From Hyphomicrobium sp. NDB2Meth4 (lineage in GTDB: Bacteria > Pseudomonadota > Alphaproteobacteria > Rhizobiales > Hyphomicrobiaceae), in NCBI RefSeq assembly GCF_900117445.1, contig NZ_FPEJ01000001.1:486501-550500 (forward strand): a stretch of 64,000 nt of DNA, in the 5' to 3' direction. The notes under the pieces were generated by a model, which saw only the letters and a program-made list of their open reading frames with translations, was not told the DNA's origin and ran no database searches. This document shows positions 37,384-47,387 of the stretch, piece after piece. The translations under genes and the position numbers were made by a program. Every line of letters begins with the position of its first letter. Positions within the stretch are counted from its first letter, which is position 1.

Positions 37384-40300
37384 GTGCACCTCCTCGCCAC
37401 CCAGTCAGCATCGCTCGATGAGGCAGACGTCGCCGTCGATCTCGGACAGACGGCCGCCGATATGGTCGTATTGTCTTTCAGCGACAGCGACCTCTCTGCG
37501 CTGGCATCCGCATGGAGGAAGGAACGCGACACGCTTCCAACCTTGCGACTTGCCAGCCTGAAGAAGCTGCGTCACCCGATGTCGGTTGACCTCTACATCG
37601 ACGCTGTGATCACCAAGGCCAAAGTCGTCATTGTTAGAATTCTCGGCGGTCTCGACTATTGGCGCTACGGGCTGGAGCGGCTGTCCGAGACATGCCGGAA
37701 ATCGGGCGCGAACTTTATCGCACTCCCAGGCGATGACCGCCCCGACGCGCGCCTCGCCGCGCTCTCGACAGTCGAGCCCGAGCGTCTCGCACAGTTCGAT
37801 GCCTACTTCCGCCACGGCGCCCCGGACAACATGGCGCTCGCCCTCAACGCCGCCGCCAAGCTGGCCCGCGGGCAACCGATCCAGTCACAGGCGCCCCCGA
37901 TCCCGCACGGTGCGACGATCATCATCTCGGCTCGCGGCGAAGTCGTCAGCAGCACGCAACTGCAGGACTATCTCGCGACAGAGCAGCCGAGCGCTTTTGT
38001 AATTTTCTATCGCGCCAGCCTTCTTGCGGGTGACTTCGCGCCTGTCATGTCGATGTTGCGGCAGCTGGAGGCTCAAGGCCTGCACGCCACCGGCATCGCG
38101 CTCACCAGCCTGAAGGATCCAGCTGCCGAGCGCGTGTTGTCCGCGCTGATCGCCGCCCGGCGCCCCTCGGTCATCGTCAACGCGACGGCATTTTCGGCGC
38201 GACGACACGACGACACGACTGTCCTCGATGCCGCGGACTGCCCTGTGTTGCAGGTCGCGCTTTCCGGCACCGACCGCGAGGCATGGGACGCATCTACGCG
38301 CGGCCTTCCCTCCAGCGACCTCGCAATGAATGTCATCCTCCCGGAGATCGATGGGCGGTTGTTTACGCGCGCCATATCGTTCAAGGCCGAAGCCGCGATC
38401 GACGACGAACTGCAGTATGCCGGCGTCGTCCACGCTCCGGCCGAGGATCGCATCCTGTTCGTCGCGAAACTCGCTGCAGCGTGGGCGCGCCTTGGCCTCA
38501 CGCCACGCAGCGAACGCCGCCTTGCAGTGATGCTCTCCGACTATCGCGCGCGCGGCGGCCGCACCGGCTATGCCTGCGGGCTCGACACAGCGCAAAGCGC
38601 CCTTGAAATAGTGCTGTCGCTTCGCGAGGCCGGCTTCACCGCCAGCGAATCGGATGTCGCTCCCGACGAGCTAATCGCCCAACTCACCACGCAACCGAAC
38701 GACCACATCACGCTAGACCTCGACGCCTACGCCGAGCACCTTGATGCGTTGCCTGCGCCCGTACGCGATGAGATAGTCGCCGCCTGGGGCCGCCCGGAGG
38801 ACGATCCCGCCTTCCGCAACGGCGCATTCTCCTTTCCGTGCCTCCGCACCGGAAATGTGATGCTGTTGTTGCAGCCGGACCGGGGTTCAAGCGGCCATCG
38901 CAAGCAAGGCTATCACGACACCTCGTGCCCGCCCCGGCACGGTTACGTCGCACTCTATGCAGCCCTCAACCGTGTCGCGCGGATCGACGCACTCGTTCAT
39001 CTCGGAACCCACGGCACGCTGGAATGGCTGCCAGGGAAAGCCGTCGCCTTATCGGAAAGCTGCTTCCCCGAAGCAGTGCTCGGACCAGTGCCCGTCGTCT
39101 ACCCGTTCATTGTCAACAACCCCGGCGAGGCAGTGCAAGCCAAGCGGCGCATTTCCGCCGTAACCATCGGACACGTGACACCGCCTCTCAGCGCAGCGGG
39201 CCTGCATGGTGGCCTCGCCGAGCTGGAAGGCCTGCTCGAGGAGTACAGCGAAGCAGAAACCATCGACCGCCGACGCGCGCAGCTGCTCGAAGCCGAGATC
39301 ATGGAGCGCGCCTGGCGCTCGGGACTGGCGCAGGACTGCGGTGTCGAGGCGAGCGACCCGCCGCGCCTTGCCATTGCCAAGCTCGACGCCCAGCTTTGCG
39401 ACATCAAGGACCTCGCTGTTCGCGACAGTCTCCACGTCTTTGGCCGCGCCGCGACGGCGGATGTAATCGACACGCTGACAGACGCGACGGCGCGCAGCCT
39501 CGACACACCGCCCGATTCCCCCGCGGTCGTTAACATTCGCGCGGCCCTAGCTGCATGCGCCGCACGCGAGCGCCAAGCCCTGATCGCGGCCCTCGACGGG
39601 CGACGCGTCGCGCCGGGTCCTGCCGGCGCCCCGACGCGCGGCCGGCTTGACGTACTTCCAACCGGACGCAACCTGACCACGATCGACCCTCGCGCCATTC
39701 CGACCCGCACCGCGGCGATCATCGGCGGACGCGCTGCCGCCGAAGTCGTGCGCAGGCATTTACAGGACAGCGGCGAATACCCACGAGCTGTAATGCTCGA
39801 TCTCTGGGCGTCAGCATCGCTCCGCACTGGGGGCGACGACCTCGCGCAGGCACTCAGCTATCTCGGCGCGCGCCCCACGTGGGATCATGCGTCCAACCGC
39901 GTTACCGGGATCGAGGTTCTCCCCCTGGCCAAGCTCGACCGGCCGCGTATCGACGTCACGCTGCGCATCTCCGGGCTCTTCCGCGACATCTTCCAGATGC
40001 AGATCGCTCTGTTCGACATGGCCGTGGCCCGCGTCGCCGCGCTCGAAGAGGACGACGCAGACAATCCCTTGGCCAAAGCGCGCAGAAGCGGGGGCAGTCT
40101 CGCCCGCATCTTCGGGGGAGGTGCCAACGTCTACGGCGCGGGCGCAGCCGATGCCGCACTCGATACCGGCTGGGCGACGCGCGACGACCTCGCCCACGCC
40201 TATTTGCAAACTGCGACTCGAGCCTTCGGCGCTTCGGATTCGGATCGCGAAGCGGCAGCTGAGTTCGCCGCGCGCATCTCCGCCGTCGACGCTCTGGTTC

Positions 40301-40818
40301 ACCCCCAGGACGACCGCGAGCGCGACATCCTGGATGGCGATGGCGTTGCTGATTTCGTCGGCGGCTTTGCTGCTGCCGCGCAAATGGCGGGACGCAATCC
40401 CCGACTCTATCATATCGACACCAGCCATCCCGAATCCCCCATCGCGCGGACCATTCCGGAAGAGATTGCCCGCATTGTGCGAGGACGTCTCACAAACCCG
40501 CGCTGGATCGCGGGAATGCTGAAGCACGGGCACCGAGGCGTCGCAGAGGTCGCCCAGGCCGTCGACGCGCTTTATGCCTTTGCCGCCACGGGAGCCGGGG
40601 CCCCATCTCATCTGTTCGATGCCGTGCACGACGCCATCATCGCCGATGCCGACACCTTGCACCGCCTCGCCTCTGCTAATCCCGCTGCCGCACTGGCGAT
40701 CTGCGCACGCTTGGAGGACGCCATCCGCCGTGGACTGTGGACTCCGCGGCGAAACGCGGTGCACGCCGAATTGGCTGCGCTGCGCACCACACCAAGCGAC
40801 CAGCGGGCACGCGCATGA
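37384..40818 (+). CDS. cobN: Aerobic cobaltochelatase large subunit
   Basis: About 1144 residues. CobN, with CobS and CobT, inserts Co(II) into hydrogenobyrinic acid a,c-diamide using ATP. Family stretches seen are GGLDYWRYGLERL near residue 90, the metal-site region VHLGTHGTLEWLPGK near 540, and IFGGGANVYGAGAADAALDTG near 905. The GTG at 37384 gives VHLLATQSASLDEADVAVDL, typical of the N-terminus; upstream sequence in frame overlaps cobW and is not CobN-like. cobS and cobT are not in the window. Overlaps cobG by 4 nt. Confidence 0.95.
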   Translation: MHLLATQSASLDEADVAVDLGQTAADMVVLSFSDSDLSALASAWRKERDTLPTLRLASLKKLRHPMSVDLYIDAVITKAKVVIVRILGGLDYWRYGLERLSETCRKSGANFIALPGDDRPDARLAALSTVEPERLAQFDAYFRHGAPDNMALALNAAAKLARGQPIQSQAPPIPHGATIIISARGEVVSSTQLQDYLATEQPSAFVIFYRASLLAGDFAPVMSMLRQLEAQGLHATGIALTSLKDPAAERVLSALIAARRPSVIVNATAFSARRHDDTTVLDAADCPVLQVALSGTDREAWDASTRGLPSSDLAMNVILPEIDGRLFTRAISFKAEAAIDDELQYAGVVHAPAEDRILFVAKLAAAWARLGLTPRSERRLAVMLSDYRARGGRTGYACGLDTAQSALEIVLSLREAGFTASESDVAPDELIAQLTTQPNDHITLDLDAYAEHLDALPAPVRDEIVAAWGRPEDDPAFRNGAFSFPCLRTGNVMLLLQPDRGSSGHRKQGYHDTSCPPRHGYVALYAALNRVARIDALVHLGTHGTLEWLPGKAVALSESCFPEAVLGPVPVVYPFIVNNPGEAVQAKRRISAVTIGHVTPPLSAAGLHGGLAELEGLLEEYSEAETIDRRRAQLLEAEIMERAWRSGLAQDCGVEASDPPRLAIAKLDAQLCDIKDLAVRDSLHVFGRAATADVIDTLTDATARSLDTPPDSPAVVNIRAALAACAARERQALIAALDGRRVAPGPAGAPTRGRLDVLPTGRNLTTIDPRAIPTRTAAIIGGRAAAEVVRRHLQDSGEYPRAVMLDLWASASLRTGGDDLAQALSYLGARPTWDHASNRVTGIEVLPLAKLDRPRIDVTLRISGLFRDIFQMQIALFDMAVARVAALEEDDADNPLAKARRSGGSLARIFGGGANVYGAGAADAALDTGWATRDDLAHAYLQTATRAFGASDSDREAAAEFAARISAVDALVHPQDDRERDILDGDGVADFVGGFAAAAQMAGRNPRLYHIDTSHPESPIARTIPEEIARIVRGRLTNPRWIAGMLKHGHRGVAEVAQAVDALYAFAATGAGAPSHLFDAVHDAIIADADTLHRLASANPAAALAICARLEDAIRRGLWTPRRNAVHAELAALRTTPSDQRARA

Positions 40819-42089
40819 CCCGCCTAGGATCGACGAGCGAAGACTATCGCGTCCGCGGCTGGTGCCCGACGGTACGCCGCCCCATGGCAACGGGCGATGG
40901 GCTGATCGTGCGCCTCAACACGCAGCGCCGCTTGCTAGCGCCAGACGATCTCGTCGCGCTCGCAGCCATCTCCGATGATCACGGCAATGGACTGATCGAC
41001 CTCACGCGTCGCGCCAACCTGCAGATCCGCGGCGCGGCTGAAAACGCATTGCCCGCGGTTTGGCATGAACTCGAGGCAGCTGGCCTGCTACCCGAAGATG
41101 AAGCTTCCACCCACAACATTCTATTGGCTCCGCTCGCAGGCGCGGGTGATGGAGAAGTCACCCCCATCCGACCGCTTGCGGTTGCACTCGCCTCTGCGCT
41201 CAGCATGCGGCTCGGGGCCCATGGCCTGCCCGACAAATTCTCCTTCGCTGTCGATGGTGGCGGGCTCCTGTCGCTTGGCGACATCGCCGCCGACATCCGC
41301 TTGCGCGCTTATCGCGATGAGCACGAACAAGTCGTAGTGGCCATCGGCACCGATACGCCGCTCGGCACCCATTGGCTCGGCGCCACCACGCCGGATGACG
41401 CTGCTGCCACCGCCGCGGCAATTGCGGCGGGCTTCATGGAGCACAGGAGCGCCAGCCAGCGGCACATGCGCGACCTCAGCGTCGACACGCTCGACCAGAT
41501 AGCGTCGCGCTGCACCGCCTGGCACATCAAAGCGCTACCAACGTTGTCCGATCGCGCTTGCGTGCACCCCCTGGGGATAGTGCGCAATCAGGCGGGCCGC
41601 GTTGTCGCCGCGGGCGTAGCCGCTGCCTTTGGACGGATGACGTCGCGCCATCTTCGCCACCTGGCACAGGCTGCCGCCGACACTGGTATCGCAGCGCTGT
41701 CGGTCTCGCCATGGCGCTCTCTCTATGCGCTGACGCACGACGAAAAGCAGGCGGCCGCATTTTCGGCATCCGCCGCCGCGCTCGGCTTGCTGATCGACGA
41801 GAACGATTCCCTGCTTTCGATCGATGCCTGTCCCGGCGCGCCTTCCTGCGCGTCCTCCTCGGTCGACACACACCAGGCCGCCCGCACCCTCGCGCCGCAA
41901 CTGGCGCGACTTGGAATCCACTCCTGCCACGTTTCTGGCTGCAACAAAGGCTGCGCGCGCTCCAAAGTAGCCGACGTCACCCTCGTGGGCACCGGCGACA
42001 CATTCGCTCTCGTTAAGCACGGAACCGCACGCGACAAGCCGGTGCGCACGCTCACGCTACGCGACCTCGCATCAATGCAGCACCTCTGA
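40815..42089 (+). CDS. cobG: Precorrin-3B synthase
   Basis: A 424-residue enzyme of the nitrite/sulfite-reductase fold that uses O2 to make precorrin-3B (ring contraction step). N-terminal RGWCPTVRRPMATGDGLIVRL and a Fe-S/haem domain with Cys339, Cys345, Cys376 and Cys380 (CPGAPSC and GCNKGCARS), which bind the [4Fe-4S] cluster. Its presence marks the aerobic cobalamin route. ATG overlaps the cobN stop by 4 nt. Confidence 0.94.
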   Translation: MTRLGSTSEDYRVRGWCPTVRRPMATGDGLIVRLNTQRRLLAPDDLVALAAISDDHGNGLIDLTRRANLQIRGAAENALPAVWHELEAAGLLPEDEASTHNILLAPLAGAGDGEVTPIRPLAVALASALSMRLGAHGLPDKFSFAVDGGGLLSLGDIAADIRLRAYRDEHEQVVVAIGTDTPLGTHWLGATTPDDAAATAAAIAAGFMEHRSASQRHMRDLSVDTLDQIASRCTAWHIKALPTLSDRACVHPLGIVRNQAGRVVAAGVAAAFGRMTSRHLRHLAQAAADTGIAALSVSPWRSLYALTHDEKQAAAFSASAAALGLLIDENDSLLSIDACPGAPSCASSSVDTHQAARTLAPQLARLGIHSCHVSGCNKGCARSKVADVTLVGTGDTFALVKHGTARDKPVRTLTLRDLASMQHL

Positions 42090-42102
42090 AGGAAGCAGTA
42101 TC

Positions 42103-42735
42103 GTGCGTCCCACTCACGACTATCTGCGCGACGGCGCCGAAATATACCGCAACTCGTTCGCCATCATTCGCGCCGAAGCCGACTTATCGCGCTTCAGTGG
42201 CCGCGCCGAAAAGGTGGCCGTGCGCATCATCCACGCGTCCGGGATGGTCGAAATCGCTGGAGACATCGAGCAGTCAGCTGAATTCGCCGAAGCCGCGGCC
42301 AAAGCATTGCACGCCGGGGCACCAATTATTTGCGATGCGCAGATGGTCGCCCACGGCGTAACGCGGGTTCGCCTTCCTGCAGATAACGCCGTCATCTGCA
42401 CGCTGTCGGATCAGCGAGTGCCGGAGATGGCGCGAGCCCTCGGAACCACGCGCTCGGCGGCGGCAGTCGAGTTGTGGCGGCCGCATCTTGCCGGCGCTGT
42501 AGTCGCTGTCGGCAATGCACCCACCGCCCTCTTTCATCTGCTCGACATCATCGCCAACGGCGCACCTCCCCCGGCAGCAATCATCGGCGTTCCTGTTGGC
42601 TTCGTCGGTGCCGCGGAATCGAAAGACGCGCTGGCCGCCGATCCCCCCGCGCCGTTCCTTATCGTGCGCGGGCGAAAAGGCGGAAGCGCCATTGCAGCCG
42701 CCGCCATCAATGCCCTGGCGAGTGACAAAGAATGA
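42103..42735 (+). CDS. cobH: Precorrin-8X methylmutase
   Basis: A 210-residue CobH/CbiC enzyme that moves the C11 methyl group to C12, giving hydrogenobyrinic acid. The conserved catalytic His is in VRIIHASGMVE; CDAQMVAHGV, VGNAPTALFHLL and GVPVGFVGAAESK are family signatures. GTG start with the purine-rich GAAGGAAG upstream. It lies 13 nt after cobG and overlaps cobI by 4 nt. Confidence 0.96.
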   Translation: MRPTHDYLRDGAEIYRNSFAIIRAEADLSRFSGRAEKVAVRIIHASGMVEIAGDIEQSAEFAEAAAKALHAGAPIICDAQMVAHGVTRVRLPADNAVICTLSDQRVPEMARALGTTRSAAAVELWRPHLAGAVVAVGNAPTALFHLLDIIANGAPPPAAIIGVPVGFVGAAESKDALAADPPAPFLIVRGRKGGSAIAAAAINALASDKE

Positions 42736-43493
42736 CGAAGCTCGAAGCCATCGCGGGCTGCGCGCACGCCGGCACGCTCTACGGGATCGGCGTCGGCCCC
42801 GGCGACGTGCGCTACACGACGCTGCGTGCCGCGGGGCTGATCGGTTCCGTCGACGTCATCGCCTATTTCGCCAAGCGTGGCCGCGAGGGCAACGCCCGCC
42901 GCATCGTCTCGCCACTTCTGTCTACCGGCCAACGCGAAATGCGGCTCGAATACCCGCTCACCGACGAGATCCCCGCTGCGGATCCCGCCTATCGGAGCGC
43001 TATCGCAGCGTTCTACGCCGCGACCGCCGACGCGCTATCGGTCGAGCTCAACGGCGGACGCTCCGTTGGCCTTCTCGCCGAGGGTGACCCGTTCTTCTAC
43101 GGCTCGTTCATGCACATGTGGCGCCGGCTTGAAAAGCACCACCCGGTCGAGGTGGTACCCGGCGTCACTGGTATGTCCGGCTGCTGGACGCGCGCCAATG
43201 CGCCGATCACGTGGGGCGACGATGTCCTGACAGTCATGCCTGGGACCCTGCCCGAGGCGACACTCATCGACCGTCTGTCGAACGCGGATGCCGCTGTCAT
43301 CATGAAGGTCGGACGTAACTTCGCTAAAGTTCGCCGCGCCATCGATGCCGCAGGCCTCCTCGGCCGCGCCATCTACGTCGAGCGAGGCACCATGAGCGAA
43401 GAACGAGTGCTGCCGCTGTGCGACCACGACGGCGATGTCACCGTGCCCTACTTCGCCATCATACTCATCCCCGGCCAAGGGCGGCGGCTATGA
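42732..43493 (+). CDS. cobI: Precorrin-2 C20-methyltransferase
   Basis: A 253-residue tetrapyrrole methylase that methylates C20 of precorrin-2. GIGVGPGDVRYTTLRAAG binds SAM; AEGDPFFYGSFMHMWRRL and VVPGVTGMSGCWTRANAPITWGDD identify CobI. Start overlaps the cobH stop by 4 nt (ATGA), and its own stop overlaps the cobJ start, so the three are translationally coupled. Confidence 0.94.
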   Translation: MTKLEAIAGCAHAGTLYGIGVGPGDVRYTTLRAAGLIGSVDVIAYFAKRGREGNARRIVSPLLSTGQREMRLEYPLTDEIPAADPAYRSAIAAFYAATADALSVELNGGRSVGLLAEGDPFFYGSFMHMWRRLEKHHPVEVVPGVTGMSGCWTRANAPITWGDDVLTVMPGTLPEATLIDRLSNADAAVIMKVGRNFAKVRRAIDAAGLLGRAIYVERGTMSEERVLPLCDHDGDVTVPYFAIILIPGQGRRL

Positions 43494-44251
43494 CGGGAAA
43501 GCTCACTATTGTCGGCCTCGGCCCGGGCGATGCGGAACTCACCACCCCTGCCGTGACCGAAGCCTTGCGGACGGCTACCGACCTCGTCGGATACGAGACC
43601 TACCTTGCCCGCGTTGCCCTGCGAGACGGCCAGAAACGACACGCGTCCGACAACCGCGTCGAGATCGATCGAGCGATGCACGCGCTCGCGCTCGCAGCCG
43701 AAGGACGCACCGTAGCTGTCGTATCAGGCGGAGATCCTGGGGTTTTCGCGATGGCTGCCGCCGTCATGGAAGCAATCGAGACGGGCGATGCGCGGTGGCG
43801 CGACCTCGACGTGCGCGTTGAGCCGGGCGTCACCGCGATGCTCGCTGCCGCTGCCCTTGCCGGCGCGCCGCTTGGCGCCGATTTCTGCGCCATATCGCTG
43901 TCGGACAATCTGAAATCGTGGGAGACGATCAGCCGCCGCCTTGTCGCTGCGGCATCGGCCGACTTCGTCATCGCCCTCTACAATCCCGCCTCAAAAGCGC
44001 GACCGCACCAGCTCGCGCGCGCCTTCGAGCTGCTGCAGCGGCATAAGTCCGGCGCCACTGTCGTCCTCTTCGCCCGGGCAGCAGGCACCTCATCCGCGGC
44101 GCTGGAGATCACCACGCTTGCGAATGCGACGTCCAAGCCCGCGGACATGCGAACGCTCGTCATCATCGGATCCAGCACCACGCGCTTGATCGAACGCACC
44201 GCAGCCCAGCCGCTTGTCTACACGCCTCGCGCGGAGGTCGTCCGCCCATGA
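43490..44251 (+). CDS. cobJ: Precorrin-3B C17-methyltransferase
   Basis: A 253-residue tetrapyrrole methylase that methylates C17 and drives ring contraction. Start MTGKLTIVGLGPGDAELT; YLARVALRDGQKRHASDNRVE, VSGGDPGVFAMAAAV and ALYNPASKARPHQLA are CobJ signatures. It overlaps cobI by 4 nt and its 3' end overlaps the 3' end of the antisense cobK by 34 nt. Confidence 0.94.
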   Translation: MTGKLTIVGLGPGDAELTTPAVTEALRTATDLVGYETYLARVALRDGQKRHASDNRVEIDRAMHALALAAEGRTVAVVSGGDPGVFAMAAAVMEAIETGDARWRDLDVRVEPGVTAMLAAAALAGAPLGADFCAISLSDNLKSWETISRRLVAAASADFVIALYNPASKARPHQLARAFELLQRHKSGATVVLFARAAGTSSAALEITTLANATSKPADMRTLVIIGSSTTRLIERTAAQPLVYTPRAEVVRP

Positions 44252-44994
44252 GCCGTGTCCACAAGGCCATCGAGCCAACGCAATGCGGCCTCGGCGTCGG
44301 TGCACTCGTTCGCATCCGGCTGGTCGGGTCTGGCGATCATCACGACCTGAATACCGAGTTGACGCGCCGCCACGATCTTGGCCTGCGCCGCCGCGCCGCC
44401 CGAATTCTTGCTCACGACGACTTCGATCGCGCGCTCGCGCATCAGCGACAGCTCATCGACCAGCGTGAATGGGCCGCGCTGCAGAATGACGTCGGCGAGC
44501 GGCGGCAGATCGACAGGATTTGGCGCGTCGACTGCCCGCACCACATACCGATGCTGCGGCGCGTGCTTGAACACCGCCAGCTCGTTGCGACCGATTCCGA
44601 GAAACACGCGTCGGCGCTCCGTCCCCAACGCCGCGCACGCCGCCTCGGCATTTGCGACGTCGCGCCAATCATCGTCGCGCTCTCGCTGCCAGGGCGGCCG
44701 ATGCAATCGCAGCAGCGGCAAACCGCATTCCCGCGCAGCCGTAACGGCGTTGACCGAGATACGCGCGGCGTAAGGATGCGTCGCATCGATCACCACGTCG
44801 ATGGCTTCATGGCGCAGCCAAGCCGCAAGCCCTTCAGCACCACCGAACCCGCCGATGCGCGTACGAGTACCCGCCAGCAGTGGCGCCGCTGTGCGGCCAG
44901 CAAGGGAATAGATCGGGCTGAAGCGTTCATCGAGCGCCAGCTCCGCCGCCAGTGCGCGTGCCTCAGTCGTGCCGCCGAGGATGAGAACGCGCAT
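44218..44994 (-). CDS. cobK: Precorrin-6A reductase, antisense within the cob operon
   Basis: A 258-residue NADPH-dependent reductase of precorrin-6A. Start MRVLILGGTTEARALAAEL; IDATHPYAARISVNAV and VFLGIGRNELAVF are CobK signatures, and the C-terminal LVVSKNSGG-like motif (EVVVSKNSGGAAAQ) completes it. AGGG lies 7 nt before the ATG. It runs against the rest of the operon: its 3' end overlaps cobJ by 34 nt and its ATG shares bases with the cobL ATG (CATG at 44992-44995). It therefore needs its own promoter inside cobL. Confidence 0.94.
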   Translation of the reverse strand: MRVLILGGTTEARALAAELALDERFSPIYSLAGRTAAPLLAGTRTRIGGFGGAEGLAAWLRHEAIDVVIDATHPYAARISVNAVTAARECGLPLLRLHRPPWQRERDDDWRDVANAEAACAALGTERRRVFLGIGRNELAVFKHAPQHRYVVRAVDAPNPVDLPPLADVILQRGPFTLVDELSLMRERAIEVVVSKNSGGAAAQAKIVAARQLGIQVVMIARPDQPDANECTDAEAALRWLDGLVDTAHGRTTSARGV

Positions 44995-46240
44995 GATTGA
45001 CCCTGCAAACTCCGCCTTGGCTCCGCGCAACGCGCCCGAACCCTGGTTATCTCTCATTGGAATTGGCGAGGATGGTGTCGACGCACTGTCGCCGGTCGCT
45101 CGCCGATTGATCGCTGCCGCCCATCTCGTCGTCGGCGGCGAAAGACATCTTAAGCTCGCGGGCAGTCTGATCAAGGGGCGCCAGCTTGCATGGCCGCGGC
45201 CCATCGAAGACGCGTTTGCCAGCATCGTTGCGCTGCGCGGAAACTCGGTCACCGTTCTTGCTACGGGAGACCCGTTCCACTTTGGCATCGGCAAGCAACT
45301 CGCCGGGATCATAGACCCCAGTGAAATGGTGTGCCTGCCCCAGCCGTCGGCATTCTCCCTTGCTGCCGCCCGCCTTGGCTGGGCGCTGCAGGATGTCGCG
45401 ACGATTTCCCTGCACGGACGCGATCTCCGGGCGGTCGGCCGCCACCTCCATCATGGCGCGCGCATTCTTGCTCTTTCGTGGGACGGCACGACGCCTGCAA
45501 AGCTCGCCAAGCTGCTCACCGAACGCGGTCTCGGCGATTCACCAATCACTGTGCTGGAGCGCATGGGATCACCCGATGGGCGCATTCTCCGGACAACCGC
45601 CACTATGGGGTTCGCCCATCCGGTTGCTGCTCTCAACACGATTGCGATTGAAGTCGCAGCTCAGCCCGGCGCCATCCAACCCAGCCTCGTCAGCGGACTC
45701 GACAACGCTCTTTTTGCCAACGATGGGCAGCTTACGAAACGCGAGATTCGCGCGATCACGCTATCATCATTGGCACCGCGCAGGGGCGAGCTTCTCTGGG
45801 ATGTTGGCCTCGGCGCCGGCTCCATCGCCATCGAGTGGCTGCTCGCTGACCCAACGTTGCGCGCCATTGGCATAGAGGAATGCTCCGCGCGCGCCGACAC
45901 CGCCGCTCGCAACGCAGCTGCGCTCGGCACGCCCGAGCTGCAAATCGTTGCCGGTCGCGCACCCGATGCTTTTGCGGGCCTGCCCTCACCCGACGCAATC
46001 TTCATCGGCGGCGGCATCACCGATGGCATCATCGCCCCCGCATGGTCGGCACTCAGGCCCGGCGGACGCATGGTCGCCAACGCGGTCACACTTGAAGGAG
46101 AGGCCGCGCTGCTGGACGCATTTCGACAGCTTGGCGGCGACCTAACGCGCATCGAAATATCCCGTGCCGCACCGGTAGGCACGCTTTCAGGCTGGCGCCC
46201 CGCCATGCCCGTCACACATTGGCGGGCCGTGAAGCCATGA
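44993..46240 (+). CDS. cobL: Precorrin-6Y C5,15-methyltransferase (decarboxylating)
   Basis: A 415-residue fusion. The N-terminal CobE/CbiE-type methylase (WLSLIGIGEDGVDALSP, ATGDPFHFGIGKQL) acts at C5; the C-terminal CbiT-type Rossmann methyltransferase (LLWDVGLGAGSIAIEWL, IFIGGGITDGIIAPAW) methylates C15 and decarboxylates. ATG 44993 is the nearest start to the conserved region; ATG 44981 and GTG 44969 are in-frame alternatives that would extend into cobK. Overlaps cobE by 4 nt. Confidence 0.93.
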   Translation: MIDPANSALAPRNAPEPWLSLIGIGEDGVDALSPVARRLIAAAHLVVGGERHLKLAGSLIKGRQLAWPRPIEDAFASIVALRGNSVTVLATGDPFHFGIGKQLAGIIDPSEMVCLPQPSAFSLAAARLGWALQDVATISLHGRDLRAVGRHLHHGARILALSWDGTTPAKLAKLLTERGLGDSPITVLERMGSPDGRILRTTATMGFAHPVAALNTIAIEVAAQPGAIQPSLVSGLDNALFANDGQLTKREIRAITLSSLAPRRGELLWDVGLGAGSIAIEWLLADPTLRAIGIEECSARADTAARNAAALGTPELQIVAGRAPDAFAGLPSPDAIFIGGGITDGIIAPAWSALRPGGRMVANAVTLEGEAALLDAFRQLGGDLTRIEISRAAPVGTLSGWRPAMPVTHWRAVKP

Positions 46241-46620
46241 TCGTCGCAGGTATTGGATGCCGTCGTGGAACCAGCGCTGAGTGCGTGATCGAGGCGCTGC
46301 ATGGTGCGCTCGCGCGCTCCGGAATCGCACAGTCCAAACTTGGCGCGCTGGCAACGAGCGCTGACAAGCACGATGAGTTCGGCATCTTCGAAGCCGCCAA
46401 GCGGCTGTCGCTCAGCATTGTACTGGTCCCGCAAACCGCACTGCAGAAAATGAGCATGCACACGCTCACCTTCTCTGCACGCGTGCGGTCACTGAAGGGG
46501 GTGAACTGTCTCGCCGAAGCCGCCGCACTCGCGGCCGCAGGGCCGGGCGCCCGTCTTATTGCGCCACGCCACGCAACATCCGTCGCAACCTGCGCATTAG
46601 CCGAAGGCGGTGCACCATGA
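46237..46620 (+). CDS. cobE: Cobalamin biosynthesis protein CobE (CbiG C-terminal-like)
   Basis: A 127-residue single-domain protein starting [21 protein letters not shown]. It matches the C-terminal domain of CbiG, as CobE does; conserved pieces are [20 protein letters not shown] and [13 protein letters not shown]. CobE is required in the aerobic pathway, but its exact step is unsettled. Coupled by 4-nt overlaps to cobL before it and cobM after it. Confidence 0.88.
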   Translation: MIVAGIGCRRGTSAECVIEALHGALARSGIAQSKLGALATSADKHDEFGIFEAAKRLSLSIVLVPQTALQKMSMHTLTFSARVRSLKGVNCLAEAAALAAAGPGARLIAPRHATSVATCALAEGGAP

Positions 46621-47387
46621 CGGTTCACTTCATCGGCGCAGGGCCGGGCGCCCCCGACCTCATCACCGTGCGCGGACGCGATCTCATCGCGCGCTGCCCC
46701 GTGTGTCTCTATGCGGGCTCCCTTGTACCAAAGGCCGTCCTCGACCATTGCCCTCCCGGCGCCCGCATCATCGATACAGCGCCACTAGCATTGGACGACA
46801 TCATCGCCGAAATGCAGGCAGCCACCAGCCGCGGCGAGGACGTCGCACGGCTGCATTCCGGGGATCTCGCGATCTGGAGCGCCATGGGTGAGCAGCTACG
46901 CCGCCTCGATGCGCTCGCCATTCCCTATACGGTCACACCGGGCGTCCCCGCGTTCTCCGCCGCGGCCGCCGTCCTGAGCAAAGAACTCACGCTGCCGGAG
47001 GTCGCACAGTCGGTCATCCTCACGCGCACGCCTGGGCGGGCATCGTCCATGCCACCCGGCGAAACCCTGGCGGCCTTCGCCGCAACTGGTTCCACGCTTG
47101 CCATCCACCTATCGATTCATGTGCTCAAAGATGTCGTCACCGATCTCACGCCACACTATGGGGCGGACTGCCCCGCAGCGGTCGTCTACCGCGCGACATG
47201 GTCGGACGAGAAAGTCGTTCGCGCAACGCTGGCTACGCTTCAGCAGGCAATCGCAGACGCTGGCGCTGGCGCGATCGAGCGCACCGCACTCATCCTGGTC
47301 GGTCGCACACTCGCCGCCGACTACTTTGCCGAAAGCGCTCTCTATTCCAAAGGCTATGACCGGCGCTTCCGCGGAGGCCGGCAATGA
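46617..47387 (+). CDS. cobM: Precorrin-4 C11-methyltransferase
   Basis: A 256-residue tetrapyrrole methylase that methylates C11 of precorrin-4. [20 protein letters not shown] binds [41 protein letters not shown] and [19 protein letters not shown] are CobM signatures. It overlaps cobE and cobA by 4 nt each. Confidence 0.95.
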   Translation: MTVHFIGAGPGAPDLITVRGRDLIARCPVCLYAGSLVPKAVLDHCPPGARIIDTAPLALDDIIAEMQAATSRGEDVARLHSGDLAIWSAMGEQLRRLDALAIPYTVTPGVPAFSAAAAVLSKELTLPEVAQSVILTRTPGRASSMPPGETLAAFAATGSTLAIHLSIHVLKDVVTDLTPHYGADCPAAVVYRATWSDEKVVRATLATLQQAIADAGAGAIERTALILVGRTLAADYFAESALYSKGYDRRFRGGRQ

